A stretch of 64,000 bases of DNA from Xenopus tropicalis. Its lineage: Eukaryota; Chordata; Amphibia; Anura; Pipidae. Shown here one piece after another: positions 20,166 to 30,734 of this stretch. The notes beneath the pieces are model-generated. The model ran no database searches and was not told where the DNA came from. It saw nothing but the letters and a program-made list of their open reading frames with translations. The stretch is from positions 154,364,547-154,428,546 of the forward strand of contig NC_030678.2 in NCBI RefSeq assembly GCF_000004195.4, read 5' to 3'. The first letter of the stretch is position 1. Every line of letters starts with the position of its first letter. Made by a program: the position numbers and the translations under genes.

Positions 20166-23012
20166 AATGGGAGGAAGCAAGGGTAAAGTCTTTCTGCCTT
20201 CATTGCATTTTCAGTAAATTTTTATTTCCTATCCCTTCACAAAATGGTGCACACCAAAGGGAAACCTTGAAATGAATATGACAGAATCATATATTTCAGG
20301 AAATTATGTTGAAATCTATTAAGGACATGTTATTGAAATTAGTTTAGAACTGCTGAAAAAACACAAACTCCTTGTACGACAACAAGTGCAAGTGCTCTGA
20401 GAGCATAAAGGTTCATTGTCACTGTTGAGCAACCCTTTGTAGTATCAGTTATCTTTTGTTACAGTGTGGAACACGCTCAGTAAATTATTAATGCAAAATA
20501 CAGAACAGACTTGTCTTTTTGTATTTTCACTGCTTTTCTGTATGCCTGTCAGTTTAATATATTTCTTATAATAGTAGTTCATATTTCTCGTTACTGTACT
20601 GCAGTTATTCACGTACAAAGACAAGTATACATCTTAGCCACTTTCTTGCACTGACTATTCACTGAATTGACTGATGCATCAAGAACTATACATATGGACA
20701 GACCATGGGTAGGTGCAAACACATTTGTAAGCAAAATATCATAAACAGACCGGTTGACTGCCACTAAGTGCCAATTTTTTGCCGTTGAACAGGTGTAAAG
20801 TACATGCCCCTATGTGTGTTCATTTATTCTGGAAATCTAGGAAGAAATTGTGCATTGTGGGCAGGGCCACTTTACTAAATTGGCAAAAGAGGCATCTACC
20901 CTGGGCTCAGGGCGATCTAAGAGAAAGACAACAGCTCTTGGATAAACCTGCAAAAATGATAGTCTAACCCAACCACATGGTATATGATTACCTGGTGGGG
21001 CTATAACTTTTCCGCACTCTCACATAATACCTGCCCTAATTAGCCACTAACAATGTCATTTGGGACTAAATGCCATGGAAGCCTTGGCCTGGAGTTTACT
21101 TACATAGAGAACATAGAATCAGTGACACTCTTGACTGTGTGCAGCTTCTGTTATGAAAGGAGTCAAGTTGAATAGTGTGACGTTGAATAAATTCAACAAC
21201 TGAATAAATACTGGTTAGCATTAACATATATGTGGATGTTATTCACCACACATCCTGTGTTTCTTGGCCATTCAGGCTTTAAAATTAGAGTACTTGTAAT
21301 ATATTGTTGGTTTGCTTTCTGATTCAGAGGTACTAATTCTGGCCATTTTTCCATTGGAACGATCGTACAGTTTATTGGCTTCTCTGTATCAATAAATTAA
21401 ATAATATATGCATACTATCTTAGCACTTTAGTTTGAAAGCATTTAAGGGCTTAATGATCCCATAGGAAATTATTCTTTGAACAATACAATGATAAATGTC
21501 TGAGCCCTGATCCTTTGATCTAATTACTAAGGAGGGTTTTGTAGAGACCTAATCAATGCCACCACTGTCATTCAGCAGGAATGTATCACTTGTGACTATG
21601 GGGGTTGTCACATGGTCTCTATTCTCCTGCTGAGAAATGTTTTTTTGTTGTTGGGTTCATTTTTCCTCTGGGTGAATTTTTGAAAACTTCTTGCCTTTGG
21701 ATCTATGCTTTACTACCCTGTAGGTTATTTCCCCCTTTGGTGGATTTTCTCCTTACTTATTTCCTTGTAGATTTACAATTGTATCTGGAGTGTTATTTTG
21801 CCTCCTGTGGAATCCTATTTTCTTGTTTCTGCCAAGTTGTGCAACTTACCTTGGGGAGTTTTTCCTGATTCCTTCACAATTCATTTGTTTCTGTCCTGAG
21901 TGACTACTCCAGGTGAGAATTAATTCAATGTGAGAGTCCTCCGCTTTATGAATCTGCCTATGAATGCTAACATATTAACTGTATAATTTGGACCTGGACT
22001 CTTTATGTCTGTTGGCAACAGTTTCCAATACACTGTATTTCAAGATGTGCTGCTTTGCATTGATTAAATTCTGTTATTTGGAATAAAAAAGGTGAATTGA
22101 ACCTGCATTTTGCCAAACTACTGCACATGCTCAGTCTGCTCTTGGCTGATGTCAGTGACCGGAGGTTAGGGATCGACAATTTTCTTCTTTTCCCTCCCTG
22201 CTCATAACTAAACATTCATACATGCCAACCAATCACAATCCTTGCTTTGTTACTTTATCTTTATGTACTTGGGCTATATAAACACTTTTGCAAGGATTAT
22301 ACCTTTCAGTGTGCTATGGGATTTTTTTTGCAACCAATCACAATCCTGTCTGGCTGCTCCCTAAAAAACTGAAGTCCTGCTCTGGCACTTTGAGCTAGAT
22401 TTTAGTTGAATCCTTATTGTGTGACTTTTCTTTCCATGTTGTAAGGATTCCAAATGCTGCACTAATCTAGGGTTTAGTTGCAGAGTGAATATATAGAGGT
22501 AGAGCAGAGCCATACACAAGTATGGGTCTTGGGGGGGAGGGGGGGGAGGAGAAAAACCATATAAAGTACTCTTGCATGTGTAATAAAATTGATAGGGCTT
22601 TATTGAATGGTAAGATTGTGATTTCCTATAATTGTCTTTTGGTCACAATATCAAACCTTGGATATCAGGTTTTATACTTCATTCTCCCATTTTTCCCGAG
22701 TTAGTGGAAGGCCACAAAGGTTGGAAACATTGGCAGAACTTAGAGGTTCTGAATTCAGCTCAATTATTTCAAAGCATTACATTTTTTATTAAACATAAAA
22801 ATAAGTTGATTCTATCATTTATATACCATAGAGTTTTCCAACAAAGTAACAAGATGGCAACCTTCTGTGGACAACTTTGAAAGCATAAATTATTACTTTA
22901 ATTAAGCCTCAACCTCTTGGCTTGTGCAGCATGTTTAGAATGATTATGTTTGTGTTTAGTATACAAAATACAGCATTTCTAATTATATTCTATTTTAGAC
23001 TTTAGTTAGCCT
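20166..23012. other. Intergenic DNA, mostly unassigned
   Basis: No gene found in about 2.8 kb. AACCAATCACAATCC occurs twice (about 22,228 and 22,332) as part of a diverged local duplication. A G-rich stretch lies near 22,528-22,551. Open frames (for example 21,605-21,868) are T-rich and domainless. Confidence 0.5.
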
Positions 23013-23518
23013 TTAAAGGACAATGAAAGGTTAATATAAATTAAAAGTAAGTCTAAAGGCATTCTTTTTTGGTACTTACTGCATATCTAAATTCCCAGAT
23101 CCCTGCTTGCTTCTCTGAGATATGGTGCTGGCAGCCTACAGCAGTGTGAAGCCTACAGTGACATCACTGAAATCTCTCTCCCCTTCCTGTAGGTGCCAGC
23201 GGCAGCCTTCCTATTCTCTGAGCATGTGTGTAACTTGATCCTGTCTCCTGTTCTGAGCTACACATGCCCACCAGCCAATCAGAAGCGGATCTGGCAGAGG
23301 GGAGGGGGGGAGGGAATGAAACATGTGCAGTATGAAGCAAGGAGGGAAAGGAAGGGAGAATACCTTTTTAGAGATGGCTGCCTGTTCTAGAAAATGTGAA
23401 GTAAGTGTAACTGAGTAAATATTTGATTAGGTGAGCCGAAAGTGTGGCATTTTTACTAAACAATAGGAGGACTATTGGGCAGTATGCTTTTTAAATTTTG
23501 ACTTGCATTCTCCTTTAA
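23013..23518 (+). mobile_element. T2-like TTAA element, one arm of an inverted pair
   Basis: TTAAAGGACAATGAAAGG (left) and TTGCATTCTCCTTTAA (right), TTAA at both edges. Interior GATCCTGTCTCCTGTTCTGA...AATCAGAAGCGGATCTGG is repeated in reverse complement at 24,720-25,157. Confidence 0.85.
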
Positions 23519-23872
23519 GGCCTGTAAGAATCATTTATATCACCTATATAATGTCCTTTGGCTAAGGAACCCTCCCTCCCTGGCTGTGATCTTTTATTTT
23601 ATCTGTAGTTCTTCTTTTTGTGTTCTCTAAAATAGAGAATGAAAAGGGCATAGTAAATAAATAAAGCAGGAAGACAGAGGGAGGTCAATTTGTTGATGAG
23701 AGAAGGGAAAAAAACATATTCAAAACTGTGATTTTTCATCTGTTTATAAATAAATCTGTTTATGTATGTGATACATGTGCACTGGGGTTCATTTGGAGAG
23801 GTTGAGCCTGAGTGATAATAGACTTTTGTCTATTAAATTAACTATGTAAAGTGCAATGGCTCACAACTGTTT

Positions 23873-24008
23873 TAGGGCGAAGACACATGGGGCGATTAGT
23901 TGCTGCGACTTTTAATAAACGCAGTCGCTGCAATTTCGGCGCACGGATTAGTCACTGCGACTTTGCGAAAAGTTGTGGCGCCTAATTGCCTTGTGTGTCT
24001 TCGCCCTT
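23873..24008. repeat. Short palindromic repeat, AGGGCGAAGACACA family
   Basis: TAGGGCGAAGACACATGGG at the left and TTGTGTGTCTTCGCCCT at the right, with ATTAGT/GCGACTTT inner blocks. Related in design to the elements at 43,241 and 62,502. Confidence 0.8.
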
Positions 24009-24215
24009 ACTGTCAATATAACTGTTATAGATCGAAGTGTGTTGACATCTTGGGAGGTGCCACTGAATATTTCACAATATTTCTTGTGTGCCTCACCTGA
24101 GCATTATCATTCTGATTGATGATTTGAAATGACCCCCTAAGCTTTGATTCTCAGCAGATGCCCAGAGCCCACTGAACATGTGCAGTGTCACTGACACTCA
24201 AATATGCCCAACAAG

Positions 24216-24464
24216 CAGCTCTGGATTTACTGTAGGGCACCCAGAGGCCACCCCCATTCTCCGCCCTCTCTGCCCCCCCCCTCTGAGACAGTGCGCATCC
24301 TTTCTGCACACATACGGAGCACTGGGGACAAGACGTGCAGTAGTTTTCTGTGCGTCCTATGCCCAGTGCTCTGTATGGGAGCCAATTTTACGTGCAGCTG
24401 GGCAGCATGCCGCCCCTAAATTTATGCCACCCTAGGCTTGGACCTCACCACAAATCCGGGCCTG
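24216..24464 (+). mobile_element. hAT-like MITE, CGGATTTGTG family, copy 1
   Basis: CAGCTCTGGATTTACTG (decayed) to CACAAATCCGGGCCTG. Flanks CCAACAAG and CTAACAAG form an 8-bp TSD with one difference. Shares GCATGCCGCCCCTAAATTT with the copy at 28,441. Confidence 0.88.
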
Positions 24465-24719
24465 CTAACAAGGTCAGAAATGGAGACCACCTGTACACAA
24501 CTTTGAAGACCTGGATCATTACTATTATATGAATGCTAAACCTTTTAGTCTTGGGCAGTGTCACTGTCACTGAAAATATGGCCTATCGATAAAAATTGAG
24601 AGCTCCTGTGCACAAACTTAAAGACCTAGATCATTTTTGTTATAAGGATGCTAAACCTCTAACCTGGGGCAGTAGACAATAAATATAATATAGTATATAA
24701 AAGACAGCATGTCTAGACA

Positions 24720-25157
24720 CACGCCACACTTTTGGCTCACCCAAATATTTACTCAGTCACACTTACTTCACATTTTCTAGAACAGGCAGCCATCTCTAAA
24801 AAGGTATTCTCCCTTCCTTTCCCTCCTTGCTTCATACTGCACATGTGTTTCATTCCCTCCGCCCCCTCCCCTCTGCCAGATCCGCTTCTGATTGGCTGGT
24901 GGGCATGTGTAGCTCAGAACAGGAGACAGGATCAAGTTACACACATGCTCAGAGAATAGGAAGGCTGCCGCTGGCACCTATAGGAAGGGGAGAGAGATTT
25001 CAGTGATGTCACTGTAGTCTTCACACTGCTGTAGGCTGCCAGCACCATATCTCAGAGAAGCAAGCAGGGATCTGGGAATTTAGATATGCAGTAAGTACCT
25101 AAAAAGAATGCCTTTAGACTTACTTTTAATTTATATTAACCTTTCATTGTCCTTTAA
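24720..25157 (-). mobile_element. T2-like TTAA element, second arm of inverted pair
   Basis: Reverse complement of most of 23,013-23,518, ending CATTGTCCTTTAA (TTAA 25,154-25,157) but lacking about 60 bp of the other end. Both arms even share an identical fortuitous open frame. The two copies are close in sequence and 1.2 kb apart in opposite orientation. Confidence 0.85.
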
Positions 25158-26734
25158 ATGTTTCATTTGGTGGCAGGCCCACAAACCAAGGCATTGGTTC
25201 TGGCTGTTGTTTCTACTGCACCAGTTCTCTGCATCTTTAGGGAAGTTAGTGTTTTTGTACTGGGTCAGAAATTTTTGATGTAAAACACAGGAATGCATCT
25301 TCCATCAATGAGAAATTGCAGCTTAATTAAAACATACTGTAACTGCTGGAACAAAAAAAACATTAACAGGAAAACTTGTTGCAAAACACCCTTTCTGGGA
25401 ACAATACAGATCTAGGCCCAGCAACATTCAGAAGGTTAGGGGAAGCAGAATATTGCTGCAGGCAGCAAGCCAGGAATCTAGTCATGTCATAGACAGAAGA
25501 ATCAAACCAGTTCTAAACCTGGCTACATATAATAAACCAGTCAGCAGTTTTATCATAATTTTGCTTGGCCATCGATAAGTAAGTGGGTAGCCCAACATAT
25601 TTGACTGATCTAAATCCAATATTAATAGCTCATAACATATAATGCAGCGAGCTGGAAGTGGAAACCCCCCTCCCCGCTTGTCTTTGGTGGGATTGGTACA
25701 ATGTGGCCATGAATATGTCCCCTATTTAAAATTAATCCTATTGTAAGGCCCTCAGGCAGAATGAATAGCTTACTCAGTGGTTTTCCTTGGTGTTCCAGCA
25801 TAATGTATGTCAGGTACAATTTAAATGCAAGCCTAAGATTTTAACCCCAACAGGTTCTCATTGAGTTTAAAATCAGATTAAAACGGGTTACTGAACATAT
25901 GTAATAATGGCTAAATTCAGCAAGAGGAAATGGTCTCATTTATCATATCTTATTTCATACTCTTAATGGCAGTGTTTCCAATGGTGATAATTTAATTCAG
26001 GTAGAAAATATAATTATGATTCAGCCCCCTTATGCCGTAAACGAGTAGCTTTAAGATTAAAAACAAAAAAAAATTGTTACAAATAAGAATATTTGCTGCT
26101 TCTCTGTCACCTCAGTAATGTGGGATGTCTGCTGACACGTACATTCATTTTCTTTCCAAATGTTTTCATTCAGTGTACATTAAATAGAAAAGTATTGTCA
26201 TTTTGTGCTATGGTCGGCTTCTTTTTTTTCTATGTGGTGTGTTAAGAAAATATATTTAATGCAGGTGTAGAGAACAGAGTAATGTACACAACAGAACTAT
26301 CTATGGCTACAATGGCTTAAATCAGTGCTGTGCAATTTATTATATGTAGTGGGCCAATTATTTGTCATACAGTATGTTAAAGGACTGAATTAAATTAAAA
26401 TGAGGATGTCATACAGTGAAGTCTATGAAGCCTCTAATTAGACTGAAGACCTTAAAAATCCTTTGGAGGGCCACATTCAGTCAGCGATCCTTCAGTTGGA
26501 CAGCCCTTAAATCATTTCATGCGTTAATTGATCTGTGAATAGCATGAGATCAAGAAGAATTGAGACTGTATGAAGAATGTCCAATAATAATTGGTATTAT
26601 ACAGTCATGGGATCTATTATCCGGAATGCTTGTTACCATTATTGGGAGATCTATGCCTTAAGGCTATTGAAAAACTGACATACATTAAATAATACCAGTA
26701 AGACTGTTTTTCCACCAACATTGGTTTATGGAGG
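25158..26734. other. Intergenic DNA; possible conserved block near 25,900-26,060
   Basis: No gene. The stretch 25,900-26,060 (AATGGTGATAATTTAATTC, TATAATTATGATTCAG) is unique and TAATT-rich. Around 26,600-26,660 a diverged Xmix-like arm (GGATCTATTATCCGGAATGC) is visible. Confidence 0.4.
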
Positions 26735-27189
26735 TTAAAGGAGAAGGAAAGGCTAATAAAGAGTTAATCTCAAGCTGCAGGCATGCCTTTAGTTCTCTCA
26801 ATAGTGCCCTTAAATCTCCCCATATTTCTTCTGTCCAGATCATCAGAAGCGGAGTTCTGTAAAGAAAGTTCCCCTAATGCCTTGCTCCTGCACCGAGACC
26901 AAGTGTACATGCTCAGTTTGTAAGACTATGAGGAAGCTTCCTGCTGATTGGCTCAGATCCACATTCCTAAGGGGGGAAAGGGAGTTCTTCGCATTCTTGA
27001 GTGAGGGGGAGCAGGAGCAGGGAGAGAGGAGAGAGCCGCGTGTCTCTGGCACAGGAAAACAAAGAGACAACAAATCCTGTTTCTTTTGACAGAGAACTCA
27101 GTGCAGCGTTTCTGTAAGTGCTTATGGCTTTATTTACATAGACCTTTCTGATAAAGCTTACTTAGTTTATACCTTTCCTTCTCCTTTAA
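26735..27189 (+). mobile_element. T2-like TTAA element, intact relative of 2,444-2,960
   Basis: TTAAAGGAGAAGGAAAGGC at the left and CCTTTCCTTCTCCTTTAA at the right are near-perfect inverted ends with TTAA at both edges. The interior is unique with a GGGGGAGCAGGAGCAGG purine run. It provides the uninterrupted reference for the nested insertion at 2,564. Confidence 0.9.
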
Positions 27190-28440
27190 TCACCATTAAG
27201 TCCAAAGTACGGTTTTACTATAACAGAGAAAAAAGAGATAGCATTAAAATGCCCCAGAAAAATCCATTGCTGAATTTCGGAGCTTTATCATGATTTTCTG
27301 AGAATGGGTTTCCAGATTATCAATGTCCTACCTGTAATTATAAAGTACCAACAAACTCTGAAGTGCTGTAATATTATATATATATGAGGATATTTTTGAA
27401 TTCTACCCCTATCTGATTCAGCATTAACATTTGCTGATGTTCAGCGTCTTCAAAGGTGCCAACCAGAACTTTCCTTCCTGCCCGATAAACAAGATTACTG
27501 ATATCCAAGGCTTTTAGCAGATATTAGTCATCTTGTCTCCCACCATACAAGCACCGATTATCGTACCAAATGAAGTTTTATACGTTAATTTGAGTGCATG
27601 TATGGCCACCTTAAGACTATAAGCCATTTGCTAGAGGCTGGTAAAGTTCCATATCATTTTTATGGAAAAGCCCTGCAGCATGGATCTGAAGGGCTCTGCA
27701 TGGCACTTTGTCTTATTCTTTCAATTCACCTTACAATTAAAGCCCCTGTGTGCTTCTTGGTAGGTTTTTAAGGTTTTAATCTCTTGCTTCTGCTACAGTG
27801 GTGCTGTCTTTAAATCATTTTTGTCTGTTGTTAACTATGCCACTGCTAATGACATCAGCCCACTTCCCATGGCTGCTATATAATGTAGTCCTAGGGGATG
27901 CATGATCTGATTACCCCCACCCCCAGTCAAAGTCATATCAGTACAATCTGATTCAATCTGATTCAGCAGCTTCTAGTGAAAGAATTTGTAAAGGGGTTAA
28001 AAGAGAAAGGTTGTTCCAGTTCCTGTTATTCAGGTGTAGGTTTGCAGGTGATTCCCTCAGTATTATCTGAAACCAGTGGATATGTATTAATAATACCCTC
28101 AGAGTTGTAGCTCAACTACAGTTGGAAATCCTCTGGTTGGCCATTTTTGCAATTCTTCTTTTTACCCCTGAAAGCTCATTATTTGGTGCTATTTAAATTT
28201 GCTGGATGATCAGCGATATACATTTCAGATGTGTCAGACCATAAGGCCCCTCTTTTGCCTGGTCTTTGTAATTTAATGCATTAAACTGCATTTGTAACAA
28301 AAGGCACTAAGTTTGCCATGGGGCAGTAACCCATAGCAACCAATAAGATGTTTTTAACAGGTGACCAGTAAATGTTTCCTGCTAAATGGTTGCTATGGGT
28401 TACTGTACCTGGGTGAACCTAGCGATTGCTGGGGAACTGG
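27190..28440. other. Intergenic DNA, repeat fragments
   Basis: No gene. 28,325-28,415 is a reverse-oriented, diverged member of the 13,115 repeat (AACCCATAGCAACCAATAAG). 28,095-28,150 has a GTTGTAGCTCAACTAC palindrome-like fragment. Confidence 0.5.
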
Positions 28441-28719
28441 CAGCGCCGGATTTGTGTTCCGTGCGCCCCTAGGCCGCCCCCCCCCCACTTCCCTGAGTGC
28501 GCATGCGCGAACGTGCGAAGAACCCGCCCCCCTCCCGCGCGGCAGCGAGTGCGCATGCGCAAACAGTTCAACTCCCATACGGAGCAGTGGGGAAAGGTCC
28601 CCGTTGCTCCGTACGGGGGCAAAATTAAAAAAATTTGTCGCGGCGGGGCGGCATGCCGCCCCTAAATTTCTGCCGCCCTAGGCCCGGGCCTTTGTGGCCT
28701 CTCCACAAATCCGGGCCTG
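28441..28719 (+). mobile_element. hAT-like MITE, CGGATTTGTG family, copy 2
   Basis: CAGCGCCGGATTTGTG to CACAAATCCGGGCCTG with a perfect 8-bp TSD GGAACTGG (28,433-28,440 and 28,720-28,727). 279 bp, strongly GC- and CpG-rich, with no transposase. The open frames in it are side effects of composition. Confidence 0.93.
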
Positions 28720-28727
28720 GGAACTGG

Positions 28728-29165
28728 CTGACTTTGGAACAGGTACTGGGGTAGATTAAAGGCAAAAGGAGGCCTACCAGGTATGGAATATTATATATCA
28801 ACTGCCAAGTGCATTGCTACTAAATTTGTATTACTGGCAAAAGACTCATCTAGAGACCAGTGAAATGTTGGCCAAGTGGCAGTCCTACACAAATCAGGCA
28901 ATCCTGATTCTGTTGGTTTCATGGCAACTCATAGATTGGAACAATATAAATGACTTCAAAGGCCCTGTCTTATGGTGTATATATTGGAACAAACTCACCC
29001 TCAATATCATCTTAACAACATAGGGTAACTAAAGTCTCTGTATATTCCCCAAAATAGTTAAGCTAAGCTTAAGGCCAAATGCAGAGGGTATTTATGCAGG
29101 TCACTAACTTCTGGTATCCTAATTTATTGCAAGAGAGGGATTTCATTTACACAAGTTTCATCACG
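28728..29165. other. Intergenic DNA, nothing recognised
   Basis: AT-rich unique sequence. No gene or element seen. Confidence 0.5.
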
Positions 29166-29325
29166 TGACATCACGCAGATGATAAATGGTGACACCACTA
29201 GACACAGATTATAAATGGTGACATCACTAGATGCAAATTATAAATGGTGACATCACTAGATGCAAATTATAAATGGTGACATCACTAAACAAAGATTATA
29301 AATAATGACATCACTAGGTACTGTT
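29166..29325. repeat. 29-bp minisatellite, about five units
   Basis: Units of the form TAAATGGTGACATCACTAGA recur every 29-30 bp. It ends roughly 300 bp before the CpG island. Each unit contains TGACATCA, one base from the cAMP-response-like TGACGTCA, giving a regular ladder of half-site-like words. Function is not implied. Confidence 0.9.
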
Positions 29326-29671
29326 TATAAGAATGAATTTTACAGGCTTTTCATGGCTCCCTGTATTATAAAACGAAAATCCCTCTTGTACAATTCTCCC
29401 GAAAGTGCACCCAAATCCTCCCGCTAGCCCAGTGCCCACAGACACGCAGACACGACCCTTTGGCAAAATCCTAACTAACAAGGTCACACAAGCCACACAA
29501 GATCCGCTATTAGTATATATAGTAACTGTCAGCGAGCCAGCTAAACCCCAGAAGACTAAGCCGCAGAATTTTAGGAATACGCAGACAGGGACAACGAGTC
29601 GAAGCTCCCCAACTAACTCGCAAGCCAAACACCCCGCATTACGTCAAACCCATCGAGGAATCCCATCTAAG

Positions 29672-29690
29672 ACTACATCTCCCATCATGC
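29672..29690 (+). promoter_or_regulatory. ZNF143/Staf-type (SBS) motif
   Basis: ACTACATCTCCCATCATGC is close to the vertebrate SBS consensus I recall (ACTACAATTCCCAGCATGC). It lies at the upstream edge of the CpG island, about 160 bp before the YY1-like element, a usual promoter-proximal position. Confidence 0.7.
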
Positions 29691-29840
29691 TCCAGGCAGG
29701 GAGGAGCTAACTCTGTTGACAAGCGCACGATTCCTCTGAAGTAGAAACGCTGTGGAATGTAACCCCTCCTCTGGTGGGCGTGTTTCGCGGCGGGCGTGGC
29801 CAGCAAACCTCTGCAGCCAGGCCCCTCCCACTTCTCCGCC

Positions 29841-29852
29841 GCCGCCATGTTG
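29841..29852 (-). promoter_or_regulatory. YY1-type element overlapping an upstream AUG
   Basis: The minus strand reads CAACATGGCGGC, a good YY1 core. On the plus strand the same bases form GCCGCCATG, a strong start context. Such elements often sit near the transcription start of CpG-island genes. Confidence 0.6.
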
Positions 29853-29873
29853 ATGCGAGAAGAGACGATATGA
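29847..29873 (+). other. Candidate upstream ORF, 8 codons
   Basis: ATG in GCCGCCATGT context followed by MLMREETI and TGA. It matters only if the transcript starts upstream of it. Confidence 0.4.
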
Positions 29874-30050
29874 CAGGAAGGAGAAACTGCTGATCGGAGC
29901 GCCGGCTGCAAGTCACACGGGAGAGGGGAGCAGGAGAGCCTACGAGCCGCAAGGGGGGCCCAGCTAGTGCGTTCCCGTTGAGCCGCTGCCCTGCAGTCTT
30001 GCTTCGGTCGGGAGCTGCGGAGAGTGGGGTGACGCATTTGTGGGGTTCGG

Positions 30051-30056
30051 ATGTGA
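30051..30056 (+). other. Candidate start-stop upstream ORF
   Basis: ATGTGA, an AUG followed at once by a stop codon, context TTCGGATGT (suboptimal at -3, which is C). A minimal uORF of this type can stall ribosomes if included in the transcript. Confidence 0.35.
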
Positions 30057-30325
30057 CGGTGAGGAGATCTCTCCGGGATCCCTTGGTTCCGTTACTGGGC
30101 GGAAGAGAGAATTGAGTGTAGTGGCGCTTCCCTGCTGCGCCTTCCTGTCGCCCTTCTCTCCTCGCCCCCCGGAGCCTGCGGAGTGAAACTTTATCCCTAT
30201 AGCTGGGGGGGAGGCTCCGCGTATCGCACAGCCTTGTGTCCCACAGCCTTCGTCTCCCTCCCCCACCAGCCTTCCCTCCCCCAGTGTGTGTGTGTAGTGC
30301 CCGCAGCCCGGTATCCGGAACCCGC

Positions 30326-30370
30326 ATGTCCCAGCTGGTCTGTGTGCGCAGCACCCCCGGGCCCCGCTAG
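30326..30370 (+). other. Candidate upstream ORF, 14 codons
   Basis: ATG at 30,326 encodes MSQLVCVRSTPGPR then TAG, ending 83 bases before the ubl3 start codon. Distinct frame from ubl3. Confidence 0.4.
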
Positions 30371-30453
30371 ATCTACCCGCCCCCCCTTTGGATTTAACTG
30401 GGACATTGTGACACTCAATATCGCCCGGCCTTGCCCCCCCTACGGCTGCCGAG

Positions 30454-30480
30454 ATGTCCAGCTCCGTCCCAGCGGATATG
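30454..30480 (+). CDS. ubl3: ubl3 exon 1 coding part: ubiquitin-like protein 3 N-terminus (partial)
   Basis: Nine codons, MSSSVPADM, run from an ATG in GCCGAGATGT context to a GTAAGA donor. From memory, human UBL3 starts MSSNVPADM and continues into a ubiquitin fold, so only residue 4 differs. UBL3 (also called MUB) is a small protein of about 117 residues with a C-terminal CAAX-type motif that is lipid-modified, holds it at the plasma membrane and can direct proteins to small extracellular vesicles. None of the ubiquitin fold or the CAAX end is in this window. The CpG island, the reading frame and the phase-0 donor all agree. I searched by eye for exon 2 (residues INLRLILVSGK) to 64,000 and did not find it. 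The match is short, so the call rests on nine residues plus context. Confidence 0.78.
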
Positions 30481-30528
30481 GTAAGAGCCTACTCTCTCTG
30501 CTCCAGGCATTCTGGGGCCTTCCAGCAG

Positions 30529-30550
30529 CTCAGGGATGGGACTTGTAGTT
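30529..30550 (-). promoter_or_regulatory. Second ZNF143-like motif, just inside intron 1
   Basis: The minus strand reads AACTACAAGTCCCATCCCTG, matching the ACTACAA..TCCCA half of the SBS consensus but weakly at its end. It faces the upstream motif at 29,672 across the CpG island. Confidence 0.45.
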
Positions 30551-30734
30551 AGGCAACAGCTGAGGGGCCTCGGGATGGCAACCATTCATTTTCAGTTTGC
30601 TGCTGTACTTTGATTTGTCGGTGTATACAAGAGAATGCAGATTTGTAATGGATTTTGTTTAAGGGGTAACGCACAGATCATAAGTGGAAACTTAAAATGA
30701 ACATATCTCATTGTGTAAGGCGCAGTCACCGACA

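Larger units (their letters stand above)
29840..30480 (+). other. ubl3: First exon of ubl3 (5' limit uncertain)
   Basis: The 3' limit is fixed by the splice donor after 30,480 (ATG|GTAAGAG). The 5' limit is a guess placed at the YY1-like element. The implied 5' untranslated region of roughly 600 bases is GC-rich. It holds three upstream AUGs (29,847; 30,051; 30,326) if transcription starts far enough upstream. A shorter exon starting inside the island, or an additional 5' intron, would also fit. Confidence 0.5.
29620..30560 (+). promoter_or_regulatory. ubl3: CpG-island promoter of ubl3
   Basis: This is the longest CpG-dense, GC-rich interval outside repeats. It contains GGGCGTGGC (29,792) Sp/KLF-like words, an ETS-like CAGGAAG (29,874), a ZNF143-like motif (29,672), a YY1-like element (29,841) and the first exon. 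There is no TATA box at a sensible distance, so broad, dispersed initiation is expected. A minus-strand open frame of 215 codons (29,707-30,354) lies inside the island and is attributed to GC-rich composition. Bidirectional transcription cannot be excluded. Confidence 0.85.

Noticed and set aside
21600..21900. Possible LTR (TGTCACATGG... start, T-rich body)
   Set aside because: No matching CA end, polyA signal arrangement, second copy or TSD could be found.
23193..24977. Identical small open frames on opposite strands (MPAAAFLFSEHV...)
   Set aside because: Both lie in two copies of the same T2-like element in inverted orientation; the peptide has no recognised domain.
29707..30354. Minus-strand 215-codon open frame over the CpG island
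   Set aside because: GC-rich DNA lowers stop frequency; no domain is recognisable and it overlaps the plus-strand first exon.
30183..30548. Plus-strand 121-codon frame crossing the ubl3 start and donor
   Set aside because: It depends on a non-ATG start, is in a different frame from MSSSVPADM and runs through a strong splice donor.
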